A stretch of DNA of 64,000 bases, from assembly GCA_932521035.1 (NCBI GenBank), contig OW051494.1:6062001-6126000 (forward strand), read 5' to 3'. This document shows, piece by piece, positions 47,334 through 60,860 of the stretch. This DNA is from Oscheius dolichura. Its lineage: Eukaryota; Nematoda; Chromadorea; Rhabditida; Rhabditidae. The notes beneath the pieces are model-generated. The model did not search any database. It was not told the DNA's origin and was given only the letters and a program-made list of their open reading frames with translations. The position numbers and the translations under genes were made by a program. The number at the start of each line of letters is the position of its first letter. The first letter of the stretch is position 1.

Positions 47334-49215
47334 TTACTTGTCTTGGCGAACAGCGACTCCAATTTTCGTGTTGCTCATCTAAACATCAGTGCTTGCAAAA
47401 AGACATAACCCACCTCCTTGGCGAAATCAAGACTCCTTTTTGTTTCTGCAATTTGCGACAAAGACGGGTTAAGAGCAACCATGACAAAAGTTTTTGAACT
47501 TCCGGCGCCCAATGATGAGCTTAGCAAGCTCGTCAATTTTGAGTTCCTGTATGGAACATGATTTTGCTGTAAAAAATCTGTTGAATATCGAAAGAATTTT
47601 TACTTTAAGTAGCTGAGCACGAATGCACATTTGCAGAGAGCTCAAGCTTTGGTTGATGTGGGTCATCTCTTTAAAAACGAGACCTACAGCTCCCGATTCT
47701 TTTACACGTTCAGAACCAGCAAGGTCCACGAGATGTAAGACACTGGATACTTGGCTTTCTATATATTTCATTTAAACGTTGAAACTTAAACACTTACTCA
47801 GAGACTCATTTGTCGCTTCAACTTTCAATTCAAATAAAGCATGGCTTCTGCTGCTATGCTCATTACATCTAGTTGCCGAAACAGATCTGTTTTTATCGGC
47901 CATCATGAGTATTTGGTCAATCTATAAAATATTTTTTTACTTGGCAAAACGTATCGTACTGTCGATGAAGACTCTATCCGTTTCCTAACAAGATTTTCTG
48001 CATGATCAAGAGAGCCGATTTTCTTTAGGATGATTTTAGATTTGTTCGCAAGGAGATCGAAAATTTCGTCGTTATAAACTTCAACATAAGAAGCAGTCAA
48101 CGTAAACTTAAAAAAGATTATAAGAAAGAAATCAATCCACATACTTCCCAGCCTAAATCTATCAATTTGTCACGATTTTTGAAAATGCATTTTGTTGCAC
48201 GAGGAATGATTCCTTCTGTGTCTTCGTCATTTCCACCACGCATGGTAAACGTTTTTCCGCTTCCTGTTTGTCCAAACGCGATAATGCTCACATTATACCC
48301 ATGAAGAGCAGACTAAATCGATTTGTATAATGACGGTGATACTAAAATCCACTTACTAACACTAGCTCTTCTATATCCGAGAAAATTCGTTGTTGTGAGA
48401 AATTGGGGCCAAACACTCTCTGATATTCGAAAGTCTGCGGTTTCACCCCTGGTCCCTGAATTGCTTTGAATAAAAATGTTGTATTATTTTACTTCAATAG
48501 TTATAACATTAGGAGAAGGGTAAGTTAGGTGGTCAGATGACTTCTCTTCATTAGGTAAAAGAGGACGAGTCCTTACGGCGACCCTAATTTGCCCCTTAAC
48601 AGAATAGTTGGTACAAAAATAGCTGCAAAACCTTGCTATCAACTAAATCATTTAGGAGCTTTCGTTTTTCCATGTCTAAGTGCATCATCTCTTCTTTGGC
48701 TCTTCTAAGATTTTCCTTTTGCTCTTCAATTAATTTTTCGCAGCTTTCGAGACGCTGCTCATTTCTTTCATATTTCATCTGCAGGATGCTATATTGCCCC
48801 TAAACAGTTATCGTTTGATGAGTAATAATTTGGACTACTTTTATTTTCGAGAATTCTTCCCTTTGCACCTCAAGCTCAGCAAAGAGTGTAGTGCATTTCT
48901 GCTTTTCCACGCTCAGATCTCCTTTTAAATTCTAAAATTCTAATTAACAGCAGCACGAATACAATTACCGCAATCTCTTGTTTAGGGTCGATCTTTTTTA
49001 CAGGCTGTGATATGACACGTAAGGGAGATGAAGAACGCTTTAACGGAGATGGCCCTCTATTCACTATAATACGGCATTTTATCTCCAAAAAACGATAGCT
49101 AACCTATACTGCTACTCGCAGTGGCTCTATTGGTACTTGTCGTCGATCTTGCGCTTGTAGGTGGTGGCTTTTCATAAGGACTAGATCTTGTACGGGCTGG
49201 TTGCCTGTTTATCAT
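47334..49215 (-). CDS. KIFC1: kinesin-14, C-terminal motor (KIFC1/Ncd type)
   Basis: A basic Ser/Pro-rich tail ([19 protein letters not shown]) leads into a coiled coil ([20 protein letters not shown]) and the neck ([20 protein letters not shown]). The motor domain at the C-terminus has the P-loop [11 protein letters not shown], switch [15 protein letters not shown], switch [33 protein letters not shown] and the closing SLDFAKE. Motor-last order and the GQIRV neck define minus-end-directed kinesin-14. It cross-links spindle microtubules. About 620 residues. Many 30-45-nt introns; one or two joins between the P-loop exon and switch I are uncertain. AT-rich. Confidence 0.92.
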
Positions 49216-49946
49216 AACCTTAAATCTGAAAGACGATATCCACAATGTTATATCCCTTGTAGCCGCGTGGATAGTAGACGAAGACACAACAAAGATTGTG
49301 TTGAAAGGAATATACATAACAAGTTGTATTTTATCTACTGCGAGATGATAAAGAATTCTACAGGCAGAGCCCAATACGAATAGCATTTCTCTATTTCTAC
49401 TTATGATATGTTCATTTTACAATGTTGAATGCGACTGAACCAAGAATCACTAGTGTCTGACAGAATTATCCTGAATGTGGAGAAATGCGACACTTCTAAT
49501 GAAATGAAAAAAACCCCTTCTCGCTCCTGCAATTGGTACAACCCGCGTAAAACTTTCCATTCAAAAGAAGGAGCATAATTTATATTTTCGAACTACAAAT
49601 AAAACCACAAGCCACCAGACCAAATCAGATCAGGTTCAAAGTGAAAGCAAGTAGAGCCTCACAAAGACTGCAGATGAATGAAGCTACCAGTTTGTTGAAA
49701 AAGGTGTGAAAATAGAGCACCTCTAGCTGTCTTTCTATCTCCAGATCATGCCGATTCGACCATAAAATAAAGTGTTTTTTATTGAAAACGAAATATAAAA
49801 AATCTATAGATCTATAAAAACTATGTACAGACTATGACAATTCGTTGCTGACTTGCGAACAAGTCTAATGGAAAACCCGTAAAGGAAGGAGAAAGCTGGA
49901 TAAATGCACCGGAATGTTGACCCGTAGACGAATTCTGCCGAGGGGC
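49216..49946. other. intergenic between kinesin and membrane-protein genes
   Basis: About 730 bp of AT-rich DNA marking the change to GC-rich composition at about 49.9 kb. It includes the kinesin upstream region and the 3' untranslated region of the membrane-protein gene. No further feature recognised. Confidence 0.4.
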
Positions 49947-51623
49947 TCAGACAGAATCAAGTCCTGAGTCATGGGCACCCATCGAGGAATTGGGTGAAAT
50001 GTGTTGGTAGAGGGATGTCTGTGGTGGAGGAGGCGGAACGACACTGCCAGGAATTGGAATACGGTAATTGTAGCGACCAAGGGATGAGGCAGAGTCCAGG
50101 GGGCTCGTGGTCGTCGACTCCGAACGAGTCTGCCAGTAGGCCAAATTCCGCTGCTGAGGGTGTGTCTCCCAGGGAAGATCGTACCTGAAACGGTCATTAT
50201 TCACAGTTCTCTAAACTGGCGTGGCCAGATGATATCAGCTGTCACCCGGCACTCACCGGGAATCGTCGTCGGTGATCTTCACGAGAGCAGGGGAATACGG
50301 CTGGTAGCGGGGCTTGACGGATATCTGGCGGTGGGTCTTCTTCTGGCGCATAAAGGCTACTAGGAGGCAGGCGAAAGCCGAAGAGGTCAGGGCGGCCACG
50401 ATGGCCAGAGCCGCGATGCCGATGTGGATATAGCGGTCCTCTCGGTGGAATTGGGATAGGATCGACGAGGACAGCGGCGCGTCGTCGACAATCTAAACCA
50501 CGTTTCTATTACTCGGAGGGGTGCAGACTACCTCCTGGCCGATGACGGTAACTTCGGCCGGATCGGGACACCACGGACAACGCTCCGTGTGCTTCTGGAC
50601 GGCCAGGGTTGCGTTGAAACACTTTCCACGTAGCTGAAATGGAGCCGGTAACCGGCCGACGACCAAAATACCTCAATAATGAATTTGCCCTTTTCCTCCT
50701 CGGGGAACGGAGTCGTCGTCTGGTGGCGACGAGAGCGGAGACGGTCCTGAAGGGGGGTGGTTTTGTAGGGGAGTGGGCAGATGCTCGAAGAGGAGCAAGA
50801 CTGGAAGATATACTCACATAGGCCTCGTGGATGACTTCTTGGAAGATACGGTTGGAGGCGGTCTGGTCACAGACCCGGGGGAAGCCGTAGGTGGGGTCGG
50901 TGCCGACGACCTGGCAGGAGATGGAGACATCCTCTGGTTTGCCGGAAGGCCAAAACGAGACGAGCGACCGTTGTGCCTCCTGAATAAATTGGGTGGGGTC
51001 AGACACGGCAGGAGGCCATTGTTCTCTCGAATGGGACAGTCTTGCGCAACTTCTGCCAACTGATTTCAGGAAAGTGTCAAGGCCCGTTGGCTGGCCGTTG
51101 GCGCGAGCTTCGCCGTTGCGCAATTCGACTAGCCGCCTAATTTCCCGTTTGCGTTCGGCCGCACTACAAAAGACTTGCGCAATGTCAACGCGATACTCTG
51201 CCAAGAGAGCTAATCGTCGCCTAGTTACAATATTTAGAGGACCGTAGGGTAATCGACCTCTGGAGGAGCGAGCCGGCGCGGTAGCTCTTTCAGGCACTCG
51301 TAAAACCCGTACCGCATACAATTCGGGAGCGTGTAGGCAGTCGTAAAGGCACAATTGGCCATCCTGTTAATGAGCCCTACCGACCTGCACAAAGTGTTCC
51401 GAAACGGGCCAGCTGATCGACTGCTTCTCGCTCAACGGCAGCATATCCTCCAGTAGCTGAAACGATTCGATGGAAGGGGTCTCCTGTAGATGGATACCTT
51501 GAAGCGGGGCTGGTGGCAGCCGGCCGTGGTCAGGCAGCCCTCCCTCCAGTCGACCCTCGTCAACTCGGCAGTCATCCAGAAGCTGTGGGCCAGCACCGAC
51601 GGCACTAGCAGCAACAGTAACAT
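49947..51623 (-). CDS. type I membrane protein with cysteine ectodomain
   Basis: Signal peptide MLLLLLVPSVLA, then an ectodomain with paired cysteines (HSFWMTAELTRVDWREGC, VSISCQVVG, LRGKCFNATLAVQKH, CPWCPDPAEVTV). One membrane helix follows (IHIGIAALAIVAALTSSAFA) and a 115-residue cytoplasmic tail (MRQKKTHRQISVKPR, a Pro-rich run, SMGAHDSGLDSV). The tail ends DSGLDSV, which fits a beta-TrCP phosphodegron (DSGxxS) and a C-terminal PDZ-type valine. The exon between about 51060 and 51320 is compositionally distinct and could instead be an intron with internal repeats. Family not recognised; receptor or adhesion function is only a guess. GC-rich. Confidence 0.65.
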
Positions 51624-54600
51624 CCTGGAGAGGCCTTTTATACTGGGGGAGGAGGAGAAGGAGGAGGGGAAAGGGAGAGTAAAGAGTGGACGGTATCAAG
51701 TGGTTGACACCGATTGCTAATGAATGACACTTGGGGAGGCGGGAGCACTGCCACGCCTCGCGTAATTATGGGCGGAAAGGCCTAAGGACACGGGATTCGG
51801 GGGTTCAGGACCATCTTGAACGGGGGATTAGAAGAAGCCGAAGAGGACGGGGGGACGGGTCGAGGAGGATATACAGTAACCGGGGAGGACAGATATATCT
51901 GGTCACACCTCGTCAGTCACGCAATGGGAGATAAGCACATCTGTGGTCCGGTGACAGCTAGGAGTTGGCTGATCTCTCGGAGGAGGAGGATGGCCACGGC
52001 TACTGTCGCCCCGGCAGAACAAACAACCCGATAAGGCGGCACGCTTCTGTACTGGGAGAGGGTTATCGAGAGGGCATTACTGGTTAAGCCAGTCGTGATT
52101 GGAAGGCATTCCCATGGGTCTGTGGCCGGGCAAAAAAGGAGACGCCGAGACGCCAACCTTGGCCCTGGAGGATAACATCGACAGGAGAAGCACCACCGAT
52201 AGCATCTCCGAAATCTCACAGTTTGTCAAAAGAACCGTGTTTACACGTTTGAAACAGAGGACTTGGTGGTGGCCGGCGTTTGCGACCCCGGGTGCTCCTC
52301 CAGTACTTCAGGAGGCGGCCGCCTTTGCCATCCTCCCGGTAAGCCACGATCCCGTAACCCCGGGGAATGTTCAGCCGGTGGACCTGACCGGACTGGTGTG
52401 TAATTGTCTTCACACCAGCTACAATGGAGGGAACGATCGTATCGAGGAGGAGACACCGCCAAGGGCAAGGGATTCTCGCCCCAGAGGGCAGATGCAGGGG
52501 CAGATAAGAAAAGACCTTCCCCGAAAAAGGTTAAATCGGGAGGGGGCGGCAGAGGAGGACGACCAAAGGAAGGTGTTAATTGTGAGAAGAGAGTGAGAAT
52601 GATGGATGGAGTGACAAGCGAGGCAGGGCAGCCCCAAATGGGGATGAGCCCGACCGAAGGGGACTGTGTGTTTACGGGCGGGAGGAGGAGAGTCGGGTGC
52701 TTTTTGGTAATGGGATCTGGGGGATTATCCGCCGGTGAAATCCAACTGTGATCACCCCGCGTCAGGTAATGAGGAACGGAGCGGTGAGAGGCGTTCAGAG
52801 AAGAACGCCTGTCCTCCAGGGGGACCGTAACTGTGTCTAGGACCTCCCCGAGGCTGGTGCTCTTTGGGTGTCAGTTGCCAGTCATAAAACGGTCGCTTCC
52901 ACAACTTTATAACCTGCCGCCGGTCAATGGAGTGGATGGCCCTCGACTGGCTCCTAATCGGCTCACTAACAGTTCTTCCTAGGCGGCGTCTCCTCTTTAC
53001 TCGGCAAACACTCGTCAGAACACAGCTACGGCAGACGAGGGTAATTATGCAGAGGCCCGGAAAGGGCTTCTTCTAGGTTTCCGGCCCAAGACAAAGCGGC
53101 TAGGGTGGCCTTCTGGCGAGAACAACTGTTGCCGTCGGCAGCTTTGAGGGGGGCGAAGGTTGCGCAAGGGGTACAGCACCCGGGAGAGAGAGCGGGAAAC
53201 GGGGCACATGTTTCTGGCTCTCCACACGTGTTCCGGACGTTCGAGTGCGGTCGAGTACTCGAAACAATGAGAAATGAGCCGGGAGTGTTTGTGAGCCAGT
53301 GTGTGCCCGGGAGGAAATGGGGTTCCGGGAATGTTGCCAACTGGAGGAATGGGGTGACCTGAAGGGGGACGGTCAAGATACGCTCATGAATAGCAAATAC
53401 TCGCGGCTGGACATCCTCTTCACGCTCTCTCCCCTCCTGCCAACCGGACGACACTCGACAGGCCTATTGCCACAGGCACGACGCGGCAGACTACTCTCAT
53501 TAAAAGGGGGAACGATTGACGGATTTGTAGAAATAACAAATGCGCCTGGGCATTGAGTCGGGAGGGTGTAGAGTTGGAGACGACAAACAAAAAGCGAGAA
53601 GAGACGGACGGAAAAGAGGATTATTAGGGGGGACTGCTGGGGAACCGGCACGGGCCAGGGGAGACAGGGGGACGGAGCCCGTGTCTCCAGGGGTCAGTCG
53701 AGATAAGCACCTCACACCTGGGGAGACACCGATAATGAGGAAGAAGTTAGGGAGCCGGCTAGGGACACTAATGCGGTGAATATGGCGGGATGTGCCTAAT
53801 CCAGAACGACAACACGTCGACCACTCAAAACAACAGATAACTATCGGGGGGACGGTGAATAGCCGGCCGGCCTCCAAAATTAGTCTAAACGGGGTGCAAA
53901 TGGCTCGGAAACCGGCGATCAAATGCCATTACTGATCGGGAGGAGGCGGAATGCCGCAGGCAGTTATCAGCCAGACCGGTCGAGGGTTTCGGATAGCTCG
54001 AGAGATTATCAAACACACGTCGAGAGGGGCTTCAGGCTTTGTTTCTACCGCTGGGGGTGGCCTACGGTAGGGGGAGGAACGGCCATGATGGGCCCATAAG
54101 AAGGGGTCCCCCGGGGTCGAGGCGCCGAAAGACCCGGTCATTATGGCGCTAGTTGAGCAACTTGATAAATGTTCGCTGGCCTTCCCCCGGGAGTACGGTG
54201 CTCAAATCAGAGAGAGAAGCAAATTCGAGGAGGAAACGAAATAAGGCGAGGCGAGGACGAGCCGGGTGAAAAGAGACACCTGGGGCTGGCCGGGAAGTCA
54301 CAGCTGGCCGACAGGACCGAATTCATCGACGGTTATGACGGGTTAATTGGCACTTGAGGCGCCTGGAGGACAAGGTCCTCCTAGCCCAATTCTGCCAATT
54401 TTCGTCGTAACAAAGTCGAAGGCAAACGGTAAGAGGAGACCGTGGGAGAATTCAGGTGAGGGCAGTCAGGCGGAAGAGGCCGAAAGAGACCGACACGATG
54501 TAAAAAAGGGGAGACGACACGACGCCGGCAAGGACAATCAGCAGAAGACCAGGGGAATACTACAATCAGTCAAAAATCTGAGCGGAGTGAGGGGAAAAGA

Positions 54601-57600
54601 CAGCTGACCTCATCAGATGTTGTCAGTCGTTTAGGTCGCGTCCTTTGAAGGGGAACAACAGGCGGCGATTAGAACGGATGAGTAGAGCCGGGGGGAGACC
54701 GTCCGGGAGGAGGTGCAGTCACTCCCAGATCATAAACGAATCGTAGGATTTACTGCCACACGTGTGACTCCAGGAGACCGGGGATCTGGGGCTGTAAATC
54801 AACTGGATAGCTACTGATAAGCCACCACAGATATCCTCCCCCTTTGGCCAGGTAATTGGAGTGGAGGGCAGATATTCTTATGGCGATTAGATGACAATAA
54901 GGGGTGTTAAGTGGCACGTGCGGGTCCTTGGTTGCCTAAGGATTACTCGGGGTGAAGGCTGTGAGAAAGACAAGCACAGCTAGGCCCATGCGATCCCCCG
55001 GCACGCGTTCATTAGGCCGGCTGGTAACTGGATAAGCTCATCTGACTATACGAACTCCGGCTACTTACTCGCCCTTCTCCTCTTCTGGCCGGCACCTGCT
55101 AGCCGCACCAGTTGCCTCTTTTCGCAATATAAATCTTCCCGGACGAGCTATAAGTCTCATGGCTCGAAACACAAAGAGACGACACTTGGGACAAGCCCCC
55201 TCCGGATAATGAGAAAAGAAGAGTGACAGAAAGACGAAAATACGCGGCAGAGACAAGGTCAAACCTAACGGGATTAACCATACGACAAGGGTTTTTAAAA
55301 GGGAGAAGGGGCACCCCCGGGGGGTCAGTGACAGCCGGGAGATAGGCATCTTGTCCATTGGCAGCCATCCATCGCAATTGAATCCCAACGATAAGTATCG
55401 GGTGACGGAGAAAAGGCACATGTTTGGACAGGGACACCTCCAGAGAAGCCTCTTGGCACCTCGGGAACAAAGGATGACCCCTGCCTCTATTGACAGCACT
55501 GCAACCGATAGGGCCACAGGATCAACAGCTGGGAGAATGCAAATGTCTGAGTCGTTTTCGGATTAAATTTATCGCCGGACGACGATAAATTCGGAGGACA
55601 GTCATAACTGACGGTCACATTAGTGTCACTGAAGGCGGGGGGACAGCAGCTGGACAAGGTCGCCCTCCAGGAGAGGAGACCTTTACAGCTTCGGCTGCTC
55701 ACTGTGGGTGGCCACTGCACCTGCGACCCAGATCCCCCTCCTCCCCCTGCCGAGAGGGCAACTCCTCTCAAAATAAAACTAATTCGAACCAGAAGCCACC
55801 CTCACATGTGGTTCTCGGGTCACTGGCCAAAAACTGTGGGGACAGCCGGCTGTGTACAAAACAGTCGGCTCGGCATAATTACCAAACTCATCGGGGGACA
55901 AAGGAATAATTGGGAGGGAGAAGGGCCGGGAGGGGCACGTCCGGGCGGAAGATGCCTCGTTTTGGAAACAATTCGAGGGGGCTCTCGAGGCGATTTGTCA
56001 TTGTTAGCCTCGATTAAGTGGACTGCCCACATCGGGTCACAATAAGCCAACAGATTGCGCAACCAAGCCAATTTTCGGATGCTACGATTAGGAAAAAGAC
56101 GCAACAGCCGAAAAGGGATTTTACGGTCGGCAAATGGCCCGAAGACGAGGACAAGCCGGGTGCAAACAACTTTTACGAGACAGAGACGGCTACCTGTCTC
56201 TGGAGGAGGAGGAGGGGGCGGGGTACGGTAGCTGTCCTGAGGGGGACGACGGGGTAAAAGGTAAAAAGACGGGAGGAGAGACCAATGGATTCCCGAAAAT
56301 AAAGGCCGACGGATCAAGTATGCAGGCCGGGAGAGGGCCACTGGGGCTATCGCTTGGGGCCAAAACAATTGAAGTGCTCATAAGAGAGGAGCCATCAAGA
56401 TCGCCACCTAATCTGGCCATAATTGCTGGGGAAATCACCGTAAACACCGGGAGAACGGGGGTAGCCGGCTGCACCGTAAGGAGTGGGAGAGACCAAAAGG
56501 GCCCCGACCCCCATTACCGGGGCTATTCCGCACTTTCGCCTGAGTAGGCATAGCTCAGAAATTGCGCCAAATTCCTCGCACCTGGGCCACAGGAAGCCGC
56601 CACCGCGGTTCCCTCCGAGATGGAACATTTCTTGACCTAGGGGGAGGTGAGACTCATACTCAGCGGGCGAGTCACTCTCCCTGGGAAAGTTACCTCCTGG
56701 CCCCTGCCCCTCTCCTCCCTAAGTGGCCATAAATGATGGTAATCTGGCCGGATGTCTCCCCCCTCCGGGTCGGCTGGCTCTTTCCCCCCTTTCCGAACAT
56801 GATACATGAATGATGAGCGGCTCTACGGGTAAGCCTCGAACATGCTCTGATATTCAGGATGAGCTGGCCCCCGAAAAGGGAACGGGGACACCCAGGGGAG
56901 GGGGGAGGGGGCAGACCACAGGTAGGGTGATGATCTGTGTGGATAATCTGACTCTCCGGGTACACAAACAACAGATGTGGAGATGTCCATCCGAGGGGCA
57001 CGGCCGCTTCAAAGCCACCCGCCGATAGGGCTCCCACTGAGCGGAAATGACCAGGCGAAAGTCGAGACAGTTCGGGGGTTTGTTTATAACGGACATCGTA
57101 AACTCACACGCTGGGGGGCGACGGCCATAGCACGCCAAAAAGTAACAAAACCACTCCTGCCCCCTCCTCTCCAAGGCGAGAGAAGAGGGGGACGGTAAAT
57201 GAGACACATTGCCCCTGTCACCTACGGTATCATTAGTGTCGAGAGGATTGGAAGGTCTTTTGGAAAAAGACCTGGAGAACACAACGAGAGGATGTTCGAA
57301 ACGGTGTAAAGGGACAAGTTGCATGAAAAAGGAGGAGTGTAATTAGAGAGAAGTGTGCCGGGAAATTATAACGAACCTACAAAGTGAGCAGGGGGATAAT
57401 GGATGGGCGGCCGTGTATCAAGTGTCCATGCGGAGCCATCTTTGTTGAATATTACATGAGGAGGGGCGGCTAGGTGGGCGATCGAGATTGACTCCTATAC
57501 AGGACCCTCGGGGGTCACCGGCTACTTGAATAAGATGTCAGATTAGGACAAAACACGCGTCTCGGGGGAGGAAGCCGACGGGTACGATGGGTTGATAGGG

Positions 57601-58375
57601 GGCCCTTTGATGTGACCCTTATTTAAGGAGAGGGGGGATAAAGACAAAGGAAAGGTGGCAATTTGTAGGGGCAGGTCAATCCCCTGAGCCAAAGAGGACC
57701 GCCTTCCTGTGCCAGCTGGGGTTACCTAAGAGAGAGAGAGAGGGAGCTAATCGGAGGGGCTCCTCCCCGATCAATCCCCGTCCAATGAAATACGAAACTG
57801 TTTCTAATTGAGGCCAGTCGAAAACATGGGATTACTGTGGAAGGAGGGGCAATTAGATGGCCGGGGGGACAGTCCGGGCCCGGCCATATGGTAGGCAGAT
57901 CCTCAGGTGACCGGGGAATTATGAGTACTTGGAAGATTAGCAGACCGATAAGCCCTGTACTACGGTATCTGCTTTCCGGCTGGAACTGTTTGGGGACAGA
58001 ACTGAACAAACACGGTCAGGGGGCCCTCACCACTGGAACATGGGATTAGGAGGTGTCGATGGCTGGGCCAGGGGCAGAGACAGATATTTCTGAGGGGAGG
58101 AGGAGGAGGAGGAGAAAGAGAGATGATGTGACATCGAGTGACAACAGAATGTCGAATAGAGTGATGAGGAGGGAACCCGGGCAGGTGGCTAATGTCAAAC
58201 GGACGAGTAATTCAAGGTGGCAGCCGGCAGCTGGACAGTGTTCATGGAGTAGGAAGCGCGCCTTCAAGAGCTCCGCGCACGTATATAGACAAACAAATAG
58301 AAGGATGACACAGTCGGCCATGATAGCCGCGTGGGTACGAGCTGTAGGCCGGACAGTTTGCTCAGGATACAAGAT
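51624..58375. other. 6.7-kb GC-rich stretch with no convincing gene
   Basis: The rest of the window averages one gene per about 2 kb, so this gap stands out. The plus strand is visibly purine-rich with many GGGGA, GGCCGG and GAGGAGG runs. A G-run cluster near 56890-56915 could form a quadruplex. Long open frames exist in both directions because stop codons are rare in this composition, but none shows a signal peptide, domain motif or splice-consistent extension. Possible roles are distal regulation, very long untranslated regions, or fast-evolving genes I cannot see. Confidence 0.4.
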
Positions 58376-60653
58376 TTATTGGAGGATATTCAGGTACCGC
58401 AGGTAGAAGGGCCGTCTTCTTCTCGTCTTTGGTGCCCTCATCCTCTTCGAGGAGACGACCACCTCCGGGACGAACGGGATCCCGGGATGAAGAAGGTGCT
58501 GAGGAGGAGAGGACACCCGGCAGCAGACGTAGTCACCATTAGCTGCTCGACGGCACTTCCCCTCCTGGCAGCTGTTGTCTTCAAAGGACTGCAAGTACTC
58601 TTTGTTATTTGTGGAGTGGAAGACTACCTTGCAGCGATAGATACTACCGTCAGAACTAACGGCAGCTTCGGAACAGACAGCGGAAAGGAGTGGGTGAGGG
58701 CAACAGGCGTGAGAACCGTCGGCCAGGGGAGAGCAAACCCTTTCGGAGGGGCAAGACATCGGGTTCGAGGGAAGACACTTCATCGGGCGCCGGGTGGTCT
58801 GGTCGATGATGGGCATGTTGCCGTCGGAACAGGTGAAGATGTCGACCGAGTGGCAGCAGAAGAACATCACGTCTATGGCATTGGTCACGTTGGCGTTGTC
58901 TTCGAGGGCCGGCAGACAGGCCGTCGTCTCGGGACATGAGTTATCCCCTGGAACACTTGGCTCATAATAACGGAGGACAAGAAACCTGGGAAGCATCGCT
59001 TCGGCCGAATAGTCTTCTCATCGACGTACGGAAGGAGACAGCGATTCTCGGGTTTACAACAGATGTGACGGGACAGTGACGGGACGGACTCCTGAAATGC
59101 TACTTCTGAAGGGGATAGACAGGGCAAACCGCTATTCCGACACAGACATGGTCGTCGGGGCATCCTCCCGGCACACCGACAGAACACGCTCGTGGCCTGC
59201 CTCTATCCTCACGAAGCGCCTTCATCCCTGTTGGACAGTCAAGGGGACGGGAACAGCAGACGTGTTCCATATTGGGGGCCTGTTGGCACGAATACTGCTC
59301 GGGACAGTCTCGTCTATCGGGGGAGCACCGGACGGCGTCCCCATCTTTCAGGAGGAGGATTGACTCCGCGGCTGGGCAGGTGGGAGGGGCCTGGCAGCAG
59401 ACGGCGGCAAAAGGAGAACTGAAAGAATAGAAATAGAAGAACAGGGAGGATACCTCTTGACACACTGGTAGCCCATGGGACAGCCCGAGTTTTGTTTTAG
59501 GTCGCAGAGTTGGGGCTGGTTGGTCTGCGGATTGACGTGGACCTCCCTGCCGTGGGGGCAGATGCCAACACAATAATCGACACACTGCTCCTCGTTAGCG
59601 AACGAGTTCCAGTGATCGTCACAGGGGGCACGGGCAACATTGACACACGATCCACTTTTGTAGTCGAAGGTCCAAATGGACGTGTCTTTTCGACAGGATC
59701 CCCTGATCTCAATGGCGCTGCCACAGACGAATTCCTTGGAGGGGCAGCAGGCCCCCTTCCGCCCGCCCTGGGCGGTGCAGGTGTAGTTTCTGGGACAGTG
59801 CTTGTGCTCCATACACGAGGCGACCTTGTTGATGGAGTAGCGGTCCGGGTGAGGGTCGCCCCGTGAACAAATAACTGAAACATGGAGGGGCTTCAATGGG
59901 CAGGGTACCTTCAGCACTACAGAACTGGATACAGTCGCCCTTGGTCTTGAAGTTGTTCTCGTTGCCGCCACAGCCGGTGAAGGCGAACGGGCGACAGGAC
60001 TTGGAGGAGGAGTCGAAGTAGAATCTGAGGAGGGGCGCTGTATGGAAGAGGTCGGGAGAGAACCTGCTCACCGCGTGGAAGGGGCTACGCCACAGGGAGA
60101 ACCGGCGTGGACCGAGGACTGGCAGATACGGTCTGGAAGGGGAGATCTTTTAGAAGCGACGAAGAGGGATACCTGCTTTCTGGCAGCAGACGGAGCTCAT
60201 ACCGGCGCCGATGCAGAGATGCGACCCAGGGCAGGGGATCCGCTCCCCGTCGCATCTCTTTATATTCCCGGCAAAGTCCATCAGAGGGAGGCCCTTACCA
60301 CACAAGGCTGTAAGATGTCTTTGTTTTGTCGGGGGAGGACTAACAGAGACTCCGGCAGCCATCGAGGCACTCCTCCTTGGTGGCGAATCGGTTCTGGTTG
60401 CCCCCACACCCCTTGAAGAGGAACTCGATACACTCCCCTGAAGACTAAGCGGTTATGACACCAGGGAGGGGCTACCGATATCGATATCGAAGTGATAAGC
60501 CGAATGGGAGGAGGTGAGTCCGCACTCATAGCCGGCGTCCTTTGGCAGACGACAGAGAATTCCTGGAAGGGGGACAACTGGCCAGGAATGGAGGGGGATA
60601 CCTCCGAGCTCGTGAGCTACGACGGTGAGCGGTAAGAGCAGGAGCAGCGTCAT
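58376..60653 (-). CDS. secreted Kunitz / lustrin-type cysteine-rich protein
   Basis: Signal peptide MTLLLLLPLTVVA. At least three Kunitz domains follow: ILCRLPKDAGYECG ... CGGNQNRFATKEECLDGC; ICQSSVHAGSPCG ... GCGGNENNFKTKGDCIQFC; and EFVCGSAIEIRGSC ... WNSFANEEQCVDYC. They alternate with lustrin-type repeats of the form C-G-x-C-P-x-x-x-x-C-x-CC (CDGERIPCPGSHLCIG...VCC, and five or more others). Kunitz plus lustrin repeats are typical of nematode cuticle or extracellular-matrix proteins such as MLT-11. Domain 3 lacks the usual GCGG (it reads PCDDHWNSF), so inhibitor strength may differ among domains. It ends with a basic RRRRPFYLRYLN. About seven exons. Confidence 0.85.
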
Positions 60654-60860
60654 GACTGACTCTATGTGTTTGTCCTCGGGCACTAACACTCACTGCCATC
60701 ACTCTTGAGGGGGACACCGCCGAACATTGGCTACTACAAACAGTTTTTGGGTGTCGGCCCGGAGAGTCGCTTCCGGGCCCTGCTGATTAGATAAAGGGGA
60801 CTCGGCTACCGACTTCGCATTCTTCTCTATTTTCTCTCTCTCCTGGTAGAAAAGTTCAGG

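Noticed and set aside
52099..52596. 165-codon plus-strand open frame in the gene-poor block
   Set aside because: Stop codons are rare in this GC-rich DNA, other frames are equally open, and there is no signal peptide, domain or splicing support.
55065..55517. 150-codon minus-strand open frame with hydrophobic stretches
   Set aside because: Hydrophobicity follows from reading the purine-rich strand in complement; no family motif or start context.
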